Source: Exiguobacterium qingdaonense
Lineage (GTDB): Bacteria; Bacillota; Bacilli; Exiguobacteriales; Exiguobacteriaceae
Direction: 5' to 3'
Length of the DNA: 64,000 bases
Assembly: GCF_018617855.1 (NCBI RefSeq)
Contig: NZ_JACSKY010000002.1
Span: 124,001-188,000, forward strand
Shown here: positions 8,174 through 16,633 of the stretch, one piece after another
Numbering within the stretch: the first letter of the stretch is position 1
How the letters are laid out: every line of letters begins with the position of its first letter
Position numbers and translations under genes: made by a program
Notes under the pieces: model-generated
Database searches by the model: none
What the model was told of the DNA's origin: nothing
What the model saw: only the letters and a program-made list of their open reading frames with translations

Positions 8174-9253
8174 ATGAATGAATCGTTACATATGTTAAAA
8201 CGGTTAACGGATGCGACGGGAGTCCCGGGAAATGAGGGGGAAGTCCGTCAACTGATGCGTGAGTACCTCGAGCCACACGTCGAATCGTTCGACCAAGACG
8301 GACTTGGTAGCCTATTCGGACAAGTGACAGGAGATGCTGAAGGACCGCGTGTCATGATTGCGGGACATATGGATGAAGTCGGCTTTATGGTGACACGAGT
8401 GGAGGAAGGTGGGTTCCTTCGTTTCCAGGCGCTCGGTGGCTGGTGGAACCAAGTCCTTTTGGCACAACGAATGGATGTCGTGACGCGTGCTGGCGAAAAA
8501 ATCCCAGGTGTCATCGGTGCGAAACCACCTCACGTGTTACCGGTTGAGGCGCGTAAAAAGCCGGTCGAGATCAAGGATATGTTTTTAGATATTGGAGCGA
8601 CGTCTAAAGACGAAGTGACTGAATGGGGCATTCGTCCAGGTGATACGGTCGTACCGCATTGTGAGTTTACGGTCATGAAGAATGAGAACTTCTTGATGGC
8701 GAAAGCTTGGGATAACCGGATCGGATGCGCGATTGCCATTGAAGCGGCAAAACGATTGAAAGAAGAATCATTCCCGGGAGTCTTGTTTACGGGAGCGACC
8801 GTACAAGAAGAGGTCGGGTTGCGTGGCGCGGTCACTGCTGCCAACTTGATTCAGCCAGATGTGGCGATTGCGGTCGACACCGGTATTCCGAGTGATACGC
8901 CAGGGATGACACCAGCAGAAGGGTTATCAAAACTCGGAGACGGAGTGCAAGTCATCTTCTTCGATGCGACAACCGTCACAAACCCACGTCTTGTCGACTT
9001 AATCGTTGACGTGGCCAAAGAGCAAGACATCAAATATCAATTGGATTTAACGCCAGGAGGCGGAACAGATGCAGGGCGATTCCACCTTTCTGGAATCGGA
9101 ATGCCGGCCATCGCATTGACAGTGCCTGTCCGCTATTTACACACGAATGTGTCAATCATTCATAAAGATGACTATGAGGCAGCGGTGCAACTCGTTGTCG
9201 CATTGACGAAACGCTTAGACCACGAAACGGTCCAATGGTTGAAAGAGGGATAA
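8174..9253 (+). CDS. M42 family metallopeptidase (YsdC-like aminopeptidase/glucanase family)
   Basis: A 359-aa co-catalytic metal aminopeptidase of family M42. Visible metal and active-site motifs are AGHMDEVGFM (first metal His, then Asp), KAWDNRIG (bridging Asp), VQEEVGLRGA (catalytic Glu and metal Glu), AVDTGIPSD (metal Asp) and the C-terminal His in the region RYLHTNVSIIH. These proteins form large tetrahedral complexes and trim N-terminal residues from peptides; some members were named as glucanases. It follows the dUTPase and precedes the rRNA methylase by one base, matching Bacillus ysdC. AAAGGAGCG precedes the ATG. Confidence 0.92.
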   Translation: MNESLHMLKRLTDATGVPGNEGEVRQLMREYLEPHVESFDQDGLGSLFGQVTGDAEGPRVMIAGHMDEVGFMVTRVEEGGFLRFQALGGWWNQVLLAQRMDVVTRAGEKIPGVIGAKPPHVLPVEARKKPVEIKDMFLDIGATSKDEVTEWGIRPGDTVVPHCEFTVMKNENFLMAKAWDNRIGCAIAIEAAKRLKEESFPGVLFTGATVQEEVGLRGAVTAANLIQPDVAIAVDTGIPSDTPGMTPAEGLSKLGDGVQVIFFDATTVTNPRLVDLIVDVAKEQDIKYQLDLTPGGGTDAGRFHLSGIGMPAIALTVPVRYLHTNVSIIHKDDYEAAVQLVVALTKRLDHETVQWLKEG

Positions 9254-9254
9254 T

Positions 9255-10001
9255 ATGACGAAGATTACGTCTACGAAGAGTGAGACGATTAAACGATTGA
9301 AACGTTTGATGACGAAAAAAGGTCGTCAAGAGACAGGTCAATTTCTTGTGGAAGGCGAGCACTTGGTGGATGAAGCGATTAAAGCCGGTCGACTCGTACA
9401 ACTCATCATGGCCGAATCGTATGTGCCGAAAGGGACGTGGCGACTCGAAAATATGCCGGTACTCGAGTTATCCGATCACGTCGCCGACATCCTCTCCGAA
9501 ACGGAGAAAACGCAAGGTGTATTTGCTGTCGTGAAGATGACGCCGGTCGAACGGAAGATGAAGAATGTACTCGTATTAGACCGGATACAAGACCCGGGTA
9601 ATCTCGGTACGATGATTCGGACGGCAGATGCTGCCGGATTCGATACCGTACTTCTCGGGAAGGGAACGGTCGACCCGTTCAACGCAAAAGTAGTACGGGC
9701 GACGCAAGGTTCCCTGTTCCATGTGAGTGTGACTTCGGTCGACTTACTTGAAAAGTTACCAGAGTTGAAGGAGTCCGGTTTCCATGTGTATGGTACAGCC
9801 CTCTCAAAGGCGACATCGTATGAACAAGTTGCGTTTGAAGACAAGGTGGCCCTTGTCATTGGAAATGAGGCGCAAGGGGTACACCCTGATGTGTTGGCAC
9901 TCTGTGACACACGCGTTCACATTCCAGTGCTCGGTGAGGCAGAATCGCTCAATGCGGCGGTCGCCGCTGGTATTTTAATGTATCGTATCGCGTTACAATA
10001 A
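9255..10001 (+). CDS. TrmH/SpoU family RNA methyltransferase (YsgA-like)
   Basis: A 248-aa SPOUT methyltransferase, probably modifying ribose 2'-O in rRNA. An N-terminal L30-like substrate-binding domain (about 1-95; FLVEGEHLVDEA) is followed by the knotted catalytic domain with motif 1 (QDPGNLGTMIRTADAAGF), motif 2 (VIGNEAQG) and motif 3 (IPVLGEAESLNAAVAAG). The target nucleotide cannot be read from sequence. It overlaps nothing and starts one base after the M42 stop. In B. subtilis ysgA also sits just upstream of pheS. Confidence 0.92.
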   Translation: MTKITSTKSETIKRLKRLMTKKGRQETGQFLVEGEHLVDEAIKAGRLVQLIMAESYVPKGTWRLENMPVLELSDHVADILSETEKTQGVFAVVKMTPVERKMKNVLVLDRIQDPGNLGTMIRTADAAGFDTVLLGKGTVDPFNAKVVRATQGSLFHVSVTSVDLLEKLPELKESGFHVYGTALSKATSYEQVAFEDKVALVIGNEAQGVHPDVLALCDTRVHIPVLGEAESLNAAVAAGILMYRIALQ

Positions 10002-10003
10002 TC

Positions 10004-10032
10004 TTGTCAGCACGTAAAAAACGTGATAGGTT
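10004..10032 (+). promoter_or_regulatory. SigA-type promoter for the pheST T-box transcript
   Basis: TTGTCA and TAGGTT are separated by 17 bases, immediately after the stop of the upstream methylase gene. The -10 is weak. Confidence 0.6.
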
Positions 10033-10281
10033 AAACTCATCGATCAATAATATATGACGTTGAAAGAACATAGTAAGCGAATGACCGGTTCCGTCAAGGG
10101 AGCAAAGGCCGTGACTGAGAGCCTTTGCCGGAGTCGTCGCTGAATTCACTCTGGAGTCGTGTTGGAGACAACACCGGTTTGGCATCACGATATCGATGCT
10201 CACAAGTGGGCCATCAATTGGCCAAGTAGGGTGGTACCGCGATGATTCGTCCCTTCAGTCAACGACTGAAGGGACTTTTTA
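10033..10281 (+). promoter_or_regulatory. T-box riboswitch leader of pheST (specifier TTC, Phe)
   Basis: The leader senses uncharged tRNA-Phe. The specifier TTC is inside TGAATTCACTCTGGAG (about 10141-10156), with the same spacing to GGAG as the ACT specifier in the thrS leader. The T-box AGTAGGGTGGTACCGCG is at about 10225-10241. The terminator uses CCCTTCAGTC and GACTGAAGGG around a 3-base loop and is followed by five T (to about 10280). Confidence 0.94.
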
Positions 10282-10302
10282 TGTAGAGGAGGAAGTGTAA
10301 AC

Positions 10303-11325
10303 ATGAAAGAACAATTAGAACAGTTACAAGTGGAAGCGTTAGAAGAAATTAAACAGGCATCCACACAAAAATCATTAAATGACGTCCGCATCAAATATTT
10401 AGGGAAAAAAGGTCCGATGACTGAGGTGCTTCGTGGCATGGGCAAACTATCTGCCGAAGAGCGTCCAATTATCGGTGAAATGGCCAATACGGTCCGTACA
10501 TCGATTCAAAGCACACTCGATGCTCGTATCGAGGAAGTGAAGGCGATTGAGCTTGAAGAGAAGTTACGAGCAGAAACACTCGACGTGACGCTCCCTGGTC
10601 GTACTTCACTTCCTGGCCACAGCCATCTGTTACAACAGATCATCGACGAGATGGAAGATTTGTTCGTTGGTCTTGGCTATACGATCGCAGAAGGTCCAGA
10701 AGTCGAGACGGACCTTTACAACTTCGAGATGCTAAACTTACCAAAAGATCACCCGGCACGAGACATGCAGGATTCGTTCTATATCACCGAGGAGACATTG
10801 CTCCGTACACATACGTCACCTGTACAAGCACGGACGATGTTAGAGGCGAACGGCAAACCGATTCGCATCATTTGCCCGGGCAAAGTGTATCGTCGCGATG
10901 AAGATGATGCGACGCATTCACACCAGTTCATGCAAATCGAAGGTCTTGTCGTCGATGAAGCGATTTCGATGGCTGATTTAAAAGGGACGCTTGAAGTGTT
11001 CGTCAAGCAGTTGTTCGGTGAAGCACGTGAAATCCGTCTCCGTCCAAGCTTCTTCCCATTCACAGAGCCATCGGTCGAAGTCGACATCTCTTGTTTCAAA
11101 TGTGGTGGAAAAGGCTGTAACGTCTGTAAAGGAACCGGTTGGATTGAAATTCTCGGCGGTGGGATGGTCCACCCACATGTATTAGAAATGGCAGGCTATG
11201 ACTCATCTGTGATGTCCGGATTCGCATTCGGAATCGGGGTCGAACGTATGGCGATGCTCAAACACGGCGTCGATGATATCCGCCACTTCTATACAAATGA
11301 CTTACGCTTCATCGAGCAATTCTAA
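10303..11325 (+). CDS. pheS: Phenylalanyl-tRNA synthetase alpha subunit
   Basis: The catalytic subunit of the alpha2-beta2 enzyme, 340 aa, the usual length. The N-terminal coiled-coil that contacts tRNA covers about 1-85. Class II motifs follow: motif 2 around [20 protein letters not shown] and motif 3 around [18 protein letters not shown] cysteine-rich insert ([17 protein letters not shown]) near residues 264-280 is typical of Gram-positive PheS. AGGAGGAAG precedes the ATG. pheT follows 12 bases after the stop. Confidence 0.97.
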   Translation: MKEQLEQLQVEALEEIKQASTQKSLNDVRIKYLGKKGPMTEVLRGMGKLSAEERPIIGEMANTVRTSIQSTLDARIEEVKAIELEEKLRAETLDVTLPGRTSLPGHSHLLQQIIDEMEDLFVGLGYTIAEGPEVETDLYNFEMLNLPKDHPARDMQDSFYITEETLLRTHTSPVQARTMLEANGKPIRIICPGKVYRRDEDDATHSHQFMQIEGLVVDEAISMADLKGTLEVFVKQLFGEAREIRLRPSFFPFTEPSVEVDISCFKCGGKGCNVCKGTGWIEILGGGMVHPHVLEMAGYDSSVMSGFAFGIGVERMAMLKHGVDDIRHFYTNDLRFIEQF

Positions 11326-11337
11326 GGAGGAAGACAG

Positions 11338-13713
11338 ATGTTACTTTCAAAAAAATGGTTGAATCAATATATTGATGTCTCAGATTTAAGCGGACAAGCG
11401 CTCGGCGACTTGATCACGAAAAACGGGATTGAAGTCGAGAGTGTGACGAACCGTGGAGAAGGGCTTTCAGGGATTGTCGTCGGTCGTGTCCTTTCATGTG
11501 AAAAACATCCAGAAGCGGATAAATTGAACGTGACGAAAGTGGACATTGGTGAATGTGACCCCGTCCAAATCGTCTGTGGTGCACCAAACGTAGGCGAAGG
11601 ACAATACGTCATTGTGGCGAAAGTAGGAGCTCGCTTACCAGGACTAAAAATCAAAAAAGCAAAACTTCGTGGTGTCGAATCACACGGGATGATTTGTTCA
11701 CTCGAAGAACTTGGGTTCGAAAAGAAACAAATTCGAGAAGATGAGCAAGATGGGATTCACACGTTCCGTGAATCGGTACAAGTCGGTGCGGACGTACTCG
11801 ATTTACTAGACTTGAACGATGAGGTCATCGAACTCGGTCTTACTCCGAACCGTTCAGATTGCTTGAGTCTCTACGGAATCATTCATGAGGTTGCGGCCAT
11901 CTTGGAACGTCCATACACGTTGCCGACAGCAGACGCGACATCGTCATCACCATCGGCGGTGACGATTGAACTCGCAACACCGAACTGCCCATACTATGCA
12001 GCTCGTGAAGTAAAAGGGGTAATGATTTCAGAATCGCCACAATGGCTAAAAAATACGTTGATCGCAGAAGGTGTCCGTCCAATCAACAACATTGTCGATG
12101 TGACGAACTACGTGATGCTTGAAATGGGGCAGCCGCTTCACGCATTTGATTCGAAAAAACTCGGCAACTCGATTGTAGTTCGTCAAGCGAAAGACGGCGA
12201 AGAGATGGTTACACTTGACGACGTGACACGTACCCTCGATTCATCGATGATGGTCATCACGGACGGGAAAGTACCGGTCGCAATCGCAGGTGTCATGGGT
12301 GGCGCGAGTACAGAAGTCGATGCAACGACGACTGATATCGTTTTAGAATCTGCATATTTCGATTCGGCATCTGTACGCAAGACGAGCCGCACACTCGGTC
12401 TTCGTTCAGATTCAAGCGCACGTTTTGAAAAGGACGTCGATCCGGAACGCGTCGTGCTTGCGCTCGATCGTGCCGCGCAGTTGATTGAGGAGATCAGCGG
12501 AGGGGTAGTGTATGACGCAGTAAGCTCGGGCGAAACAACATCGCGGGCCCGTCAAATCGAGGTATCGATTGACTATATTAACAAGCGTTTAGGAATGACG
12601 CTCGATCGTCAGACAATTGTTCAAATCTTGGAGCGTCTCGGTCTCACGACTGAAGGGGGTGACGTGCTGACAGTTCATATTCCTTCGCGTCGTCCAGACT
12701 TAGAACTTCCGGCCGACATCACAGAGGAAGTAGCACGTTTATACGGATATGATAGTCTTCCTTCTACACTACCTGCGTCTCAGTCAAAAGGTTATTTGCC
12801 AGTCATCAATGCACTGCGCAGAAACACACGTCGCGTGTTACAAGGGGGCGGCTTGTCACAAGCTATTACTTACTCGTTAACGAGTGAGGCACACGCAACG
12901 CGCTTTGGTGGAGAGGCCGATCAACTCGTCCGTTTGGCGATGCCGATGAGTGAAGAGCGCTCGGTTCTTCGCACGTCGCTCATCCCTGGATTGTTGGAAG
13001 CGGCACGTTACAACACGGCCCGACAACAGTCGAACGTCGCATTATATGAGACGGGTCGTGTCTACACTGAGCACGGTGATACATTACCACGCGAAACAGA
13101 ACGTGTGGCAGGTGTCGTCACGGGTCTTTGGATGGACCATCGCTCACAAGGTACACGGATTCCGGTTGATTATTTCGTTGCAAAAGGGATTGTCGACACG
13201 TTAGTCGAAACGCTGCGACTAGAAGTCACATATGAGGCGGTGTCGATGCCTGATATGCACCCGGGTCGCACGGCGAACATCGTGATGGACGGAGAAGTCA
13301 TCGGATATGTGGGACAAGTACACCCAGGAACATCAAAAGACGTATACGGGATGAAGGAAGTGTATGTGTTTGAGCTCAATCTTTCGGCACTCCGAGGAGA
13401 AGAGACACTTCTTTATCAAGACGTCCCACGCTATCCATCGATTGCACGAGACTTGGCGCTCGTCTTGCCACGTGCGACTCCAGCTGGTGTCGTCGAGCAG
13501 ACGATCCGACAAGCGGCCGGTCCACTCTTGATTGACCTCGTCTTGTTTGACGTGTATACAGGAGAGAATGTTGGGGCGGATGAGAAGTCAATCGCCTTCT
13601 CACTCAAGTTCCAAGACCCGTCAAGAACGTTGCAAGATGAAGAAGTAACGGCAGCATATGAAACAATCGTTGAAGCGGTCCGTGCGGCACACGGTGCTGA
13701 AGTACGAGCGTAA
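11338..13713 (+). CDS. pheT: Phenylalanyl-tRNA synthetase beta subunit
   Basis: 791 aa, near the usual 800. Domains in order: N-terminal B1, an EMAP-II/OB tRNA-binding domain (about 40-150; KHPEADKLNVTKVD), the B3/B4 editing domain (about 210-390, hydrolysing Tyr-tRNA-Phe), the B5 domain (about 410-475), the catalytic-like domain with VLRTSLIPGLLEAARYN, and the C-terminal ferredoxin-fold anticodon-binding domain (YPSIARDLALVLP, about 700-790). GGAGGAAG precedes the ATG. Translated together with pheS under T-box control. Confidence 0.97.
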   Translation: MLLSKKWLNQYIDVSDLSGQALGDLITKNGIEVESVTNRGEGLSGIVVGRVLSCEKHPEADKLNVTKVDIGECDPVQIVCGAPNVGEGQYVIVAKVGARLPGLKIKKAKLRGVESHGMICSLEELGFEKKQIREDEQDGIHTFRESVQVGADVLDLLDLNDEVIELGLTPNRSDCLSLYGIIHEVAAILERPYTLPTADATSSSPSAVTIELATPNCPYYAAREVKGVMISESPQWLKNTLIAEGVRPINNIVDVTNYVMLEMGQPLHAFDSKKLGNSIVVRQAKDGEEMVTLDDVTRTLDSSMMVITDGKVPVAIAGVMGGASTEVDATTTDIVLESAYFDSASVRKTSRTLGLRSDSSARFEKDVDPERVVLALDRAAQLIEEISGGVVYDAVSSGETTSRARQIEVSIDYINKRLGMTLDRQTIVQILERLGLTTEGGDVLTVHIPSRRPDLELPADITEEVARLYGYDSLPSTLPASQSKGYLPVINALRRNTRRVLQGGGLSQAITYSLTSEAHATRFGGEADQLVRLAMPMSEERSVLRTSLIPGLLEAARYNTARQQSNVALYETGRVYTEHGDTLPRETERVAGVVTGLWMDHRSQGTRIPVDYFVAKGIVDTLVETLRLEVTYEAVSMPDMHPGRTANIVMDGEVIGYVGQVHPGTSKDVYGMKEVYVFELNLSALRGEETLLYQDVPRYPSIARDLALVLPRATPAGVVEQTIRQAAGPLLIDLVLFDVYTGENVGADEKSIAFSLKFQDPSRTLQDEEVTAAYETIVEAVRAAHGAEVRA

Positions 13714-13718
13714 AATAA

Positions 13719-13751
13719 GGAGCGTTGTCCTATGTGGACAGCGCTCCTCTT
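13719..13751 (+). terminator. Terminator of pheST
   Basis: A 12-bp stem with one G-U pair (GGAGCGTTGTCC with GGACAGCGCTCC) closes a 5-base loop; the T run is short (TCTTTG). Confidence 0.75.
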
Positions 13752-13761
13752 TGTTTGGATA

Positions 13762-13788
13762 AAAAAATAAGGAAGCACGGTGGCTTCC
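13762..13788 (-). terminator. Terminator of the minus-strand hydrolase
   Basis: Read on the minus strand, GGAAGC and GCTTCC form a stem followed by TTATTTTTTT. It lies just past the hydrolase stop. Confidence 0.8.
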
Positions 13789-13792
13789 TGAC

Positions 13793-14605
13793 TCAGCTCA
13801 TTTTTAGCGAAAGTGCTTGAATCTGATGATCGATAAAATCCATCGACAACGCGTTGAATTGATCGGGTTGGTCTACATTGACGACATGTCCAGAGTCTGC
13901 AACGATTTCAACATTGGCTGTTGGTTGATGCTTTGCCGTCCGTTCGACAGCCTCAAGAAACATATAGTCCTCGTCGCCCATAATGTATAAAATCGGCACG
14001 TTCGTTTGAATTGACGTGATTTGGTTTAGCAATGGATTGATATTCTCAGTCATCTTGAACCATCTGATGAACTCGCGCTGGCACAAGTTTGCCGCATCTC
14101 GGACGAACATCATTCGAGATTTTTTGTGCCGTTTTTTCGGCAACAAAATCCAAGCGAACAATTTGTACAACCACATGTATGGGACGAAATTTTGGACGAG
14201 ACTACCGAGACGGATGAGCAACGTCGATCGGACGTTGAACTTGACGATGGCTCCTCCGAGGACGACCGATGCGATTCGGTCCGGATAGTGTTCGAACATC
14301 GCCTGAATGACAATCGTTCCTAAAGACAGACCGACCATATGCCCTTTTTCGATACCTAGGTGGTCCATGACTTCAATCACATCTTTTGCAACGACATCAA
14401 ACGTATAGGCGTTCAGAGGTTGTTTGAGCGACTGTTCTGCATCATACGAACCGCCATGACCGCGCAAGTCGACGAGTAACACATTATATTTTTTACGAAA
14501 TGGCCGAAGTTGACGATACCAGTGAGATAGACTTCCACCGGCTCCGTGAATGAAGATGACCCAAGGATGGTCATCGCTAATCGTGTAGGTTTTATAATGC
14601 AACAT
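13793..14605 (-). CDS. Alpha/beta fold hydrolase
   Basis: A 270-aa cytoplasmic alpha/beta hydrolase. The oxyanion motif HGAGG is at 20-24, the nucleophile elbow GLSLG puts the catalytic serine at S94, the acid is D211 or D213 in GDEDY, and the base is H240 in DSGHVVN. The VDLRGHGGS strand-loop (about 45-53) is typical. A long variable cap (about 125-190) contains aromatic and hydrophobic stretches and probably sets the substrate, which cannot be told from sequence. The gene is alone, minus strand, converging on pheST. Confidence 0.88.
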   Translation of the reverse strand: MLHYKTYTISDDHPWVIFIHGAGGSLSHWYRQLRPFRKKYNVLLVDLRGHGGSYDAEQSLKQPLNAYTFDVVAKDVIEVMDHLGIEKGHMVGLSLGTIVIQAMFEHYPDRIASVVLGGAIVKFNVRSTLLIRLGSLVQNFVPYMWLYKLFAWILLPKKRHKKSRMMFVRDAANLCQREFIRWFKMTENINPLLNQITSIQTNVPILYIMGDEDYMFLEAVERTAKHQPTANVEIVADSGHVVNVDQPDQFNALSMDFIDHQIQALSLKMS

Positions 14606-14650
14606 GAACGCTATCCCCCAAAAATTTTAAGTTCATTTAACCATAAAAAG

Positions 14651-14659
14651 AGTATATCA
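14651..14659 (-). promoter_or_regulatory. Possible extended -10 for the hydrolase gene
   Basis: On the minus strand TGATATACT is an extended -10 about 46 bases before the hydrolase ATG. A matching -35 is not clear, which an extended -10 can tolerate. Confidence 0.4.
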
Positions 14660-14676
14660 TACTTGATGTCGAAGCT

Positions 14677-15591
14677 CTACATGCGACGTTCATTCAAGTG
14701 AATCGCTTTTTTTGTGTTCGCAAAATGGATTTTTGCGAGGTTATGCAAATAATCTTGTCCATGCCGCTGGATGATGGTGGCGGCAACTTGATCGACTTTG
14801 GAGCCTGCCCCTTTAGGAAGGGTGACACCTACTTCTTTGCTTAATTTGTCCATCTCTTTCAAAAAGAAAGCGCGAGCTAAAATCGAGGCTGCTGCGACAG
14901 CGACATGGAGACCTTCTGCTTTAGTAGAAAAATAGACGTCGTCTCGAACGACATCCCGTTCTGCCCGCAAATGCTGATAATACAACGATTTCTCTGCAAA
15001 CTGGTCGATTAAAATGGCATCAGGTCTTTTCCCGAGTTTTTGAAGCAATGCTTGTAGCGCAGCGTTATGGGCGATTGCGGTCATCTTACCTTGTGTCATC
15101 GTACGTTGCATCTTGTTATAGGTCGGATTGTGCAAGGTCGCCTTTTGATAAGGAATAGTGGCATGTAAATCTCTAGCGATCCGAATGATCTCCGGATCCG
15201 TTAACTGCTTCGAGTCTTTGACACCGAGTTCTTTGACAAGAGCGATCTGGTCTCGTGACACAAAGGCCGCTACGACGACGAGCGGTCCGAAATAATCCCC
15301 CTTGCCGACTTCATCGCTACCGATGACGGACCAATTTGAAAATCCTTCAGGCAAGGTAGTGCTCGGGACGGATGGCTGTTTCTTCTTGGCTGGTGTTCCC
15401 CATTTCATCGCCTCGGTCTCGGCATCCTTACCTTGAAACATCACTTTACCCGATTGATAAATCGTCACGACAAACCCTTTAGTTTTGGCACTGAACGTCG
15501 CATAAGGTGGGGGGGTGATCGCATACTCGTGGTACATATTTTTTAACTTTTCTTGTGAGGCGGTGGATAGCTTAATGACTTGGTTGCCCAA
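14677..15591 (-). CDS. rnhC: Ribonuclease HIII
   Basis: The enzyme cuts RNA in RNA-DNA hybrids, including R-loops. An N-terminal TBP-like substrate-binding domain (about 1-70, with VTIYQSGKVMFQGKDAE) precedes the RNase H catalytic domain, where GSDEVGKGDYFGP carries the first acidic residues, ILIDQFAE follows, and AVAAASILAR closes the active site. The start chosen is TTG at 15591: AAGGAAG lies 8 bases upstream and the protein then begins GNQVIKLS, as RNase HIII does. The ATG at 15624 has no ribosome binding site. 304 aa. Confidence 0.93.
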   Translation of the reverse strand: MGNQVIKLSTASQEKLKNMYHEYAITPPPYATFSAKTKGFVVTIYQSGKVMFQGKDAETEAMKWGTPAKKKQPSVPSTTLPEGFSNWSVIGSDEVGKGDYFGPLVVVAAFVSRDQIALVKELGVKDSKQLTDPEIIRIARDLHATIPYQKATLHNPTYNKMQRTMTQGKMTAIAHNAALQALLQKLGKRPDAILIDQFAEKSLYYQHLRAERDVVRDDVYFSTKAEGLHVAVAAASILARAFFLKEMDKLSKEVGVTLPKGAGSKVDQVAATIIQRHGQDYLHNLAKIHFANTKKAIHLNERRM

Positions 15592-15646
15592 AATGAGCAC
15601 TTCCTTTCTATCTGGCACATTCATTTTACAATTTTTTAAGATTTTT

Positions 15647-15675
15647 TGAAACCGAAGAAGAGGTTTTATCGTATA
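15647..15675 (+). promoter_or_regulatory. Sigma-W-like (ECF) promoter of the flotillin operon
   Basis: TGAAAC (15647-15652) and CGTATA (15670-15675) are separated by 17 bases. These are the -35 and -10 elements of the extracytoplasmic sigma factor W in Bacillus, whose yuaF-floT operon is a known sigma-W target. An identical pair with identical spacing precedes the second NfeD/flotillin operon at 49739. Confidence 0.8.
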
Positions 15676-15710
15676 TGGAAGAGAGTAAAGAAAAGTGAGG
15701 TGAAGTGGAC

Positions 15711-16109
15711 GTGTGGTGGCGCGATGACACGCAACAAGATGAGGTGGAGAAGTTATATAAGCATATTCTCGAACTTGAAGCGAGAATTGCCAAATTAGTA
15801 GCTCATCAAGTGAGAGTGCGTCGGCTGCTGATGCAAGATTCTTCTGAAGAAGTGACGGACCAGATCATTCAAGTTCAAAAAGAAGTTGATTATTTTTTAA
15901 ACAGGATGCGACTCGAACGAGAAGAGCTCGTCGAGTTATACAATCGACGCCGCATCGAACAGTCCATCGGTCGAGTCCGGGAAACGAACGATTTAAGAAC
16001 ATCGTCATTGTCGGAATGGGATGCGATAGAAGATCAGCTCGCATTAGAAGTCGAACAGATTCGACGCGTATTGATGACGGAACAGAAACGTCGACAGGAG
16101 GGGTGGTAA
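15711..16109 (+). CDS. Charged coiled-coil protein, first gene of flotillin operon
   Basis: I do not recognise this family. With the GTG start at 15711 (8 bases after GAGGTG; another GTG is at 15705) it has 132 aa. It is soluble, very rich in E, R, Q and L, and heptad-like through about residues 10-125, with no signal or membrane segment. It is the first gene after a sigma-W-like promoter and its stop overlaps the start of the NfeD gene by one base (TAATG), so it is translationally coupled to the membrane-stress proteins downstream. A role in that complex is an inference from position only. Confidence 0.8.
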   Translation: MWWRDDTQQDEVEKLYKHILELEARIAKLVAHQVRVRRLLMQDSSEEVTDQIIQVQKEVDYFLNRMRLEREELVELYNRRRIEQSIGRVRETNDLRTSSLSEWDAIEDQLALEVEQIRRVLMTEQKRRQEGW

Positions 16110-16630
16110 TGGAGGCAATCGATCAACTGTACTGGTGGGTGTTGATTATCGCTGGTTTCGGGACATTCGTCTACATGTTGTTTTCCGATGCGTTTGACGT
16201 GTTTGAAGGTTGGTTCAACCCTGCCGTCATCTTATCGTTTTTGGCACTTGGCGCAGGTATCGGACTAATATTGAACGCATTGGCCCATGTTTCTCCAATG
16301 ATCGGTCTCGCTGTCGCATTAGTTGGTTCGTTCGCGTTGACGACGCTTCTATACTTATTCGTATTGTTACCATTATCAAACGCTGAAGAATCAATCGGTT
16401 TGACAGATGACGCGTTAGTTGGACGAGTCGGCCGCCTGACAGTTCCGATTCCTGAGGGCGGGTACGGAGAAGTAATGATCGAGACGGTGACGGGATCCCT
16501 TCTAAAGACAGCTCAAAGTATGGACGGCACTTCGATTTCGACCGATCAACGAGTCGTCATTATCGAAGTAAAAGGCAATATTGCAATCGTCATGAAATAT
16601 GACGAACCTACGATTCGAGAGGAGAAATAA
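16109..16630 (+). CDS. NfeD family membrane protein (YuaF-like)
   Basis: 173 aa, the same size as B. subtilis YuaF. Three hydrophobic segments (about 9-30, 38-60 and 65-92) lead to a C-terminal OB-fold domain (about 105-165) beginning LVGRVGRLTVPIPEGGYGEV. YuaF works with the flotillin FloT in membrane fluidity and cell-envelope stress. The ATG at 16109 overlaps the upstream stop and follows AGGAGGGGTGG. floT starts 3 bases after the stop. The protein has no serine-protease domain, as expected of the short NfeD type. Confidence 0.9.
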   Translation: MEAIDQLYWWVLIIAGFGTFVYMLFSDAFDVFEGWFNPAVILSFLALGAGIGLILNALAHVSPMIGLAVALVGSFALTTLLYLFVLLPLSNAEESIGLTDDALVGRVGRLTVPIPEGGYGEVMIETVTGSLLKTAQSMDGTSISTDQRVVIIEVKGNIAIVMKYDEPTIREEK

Positions 16631-16633
16631 CGT

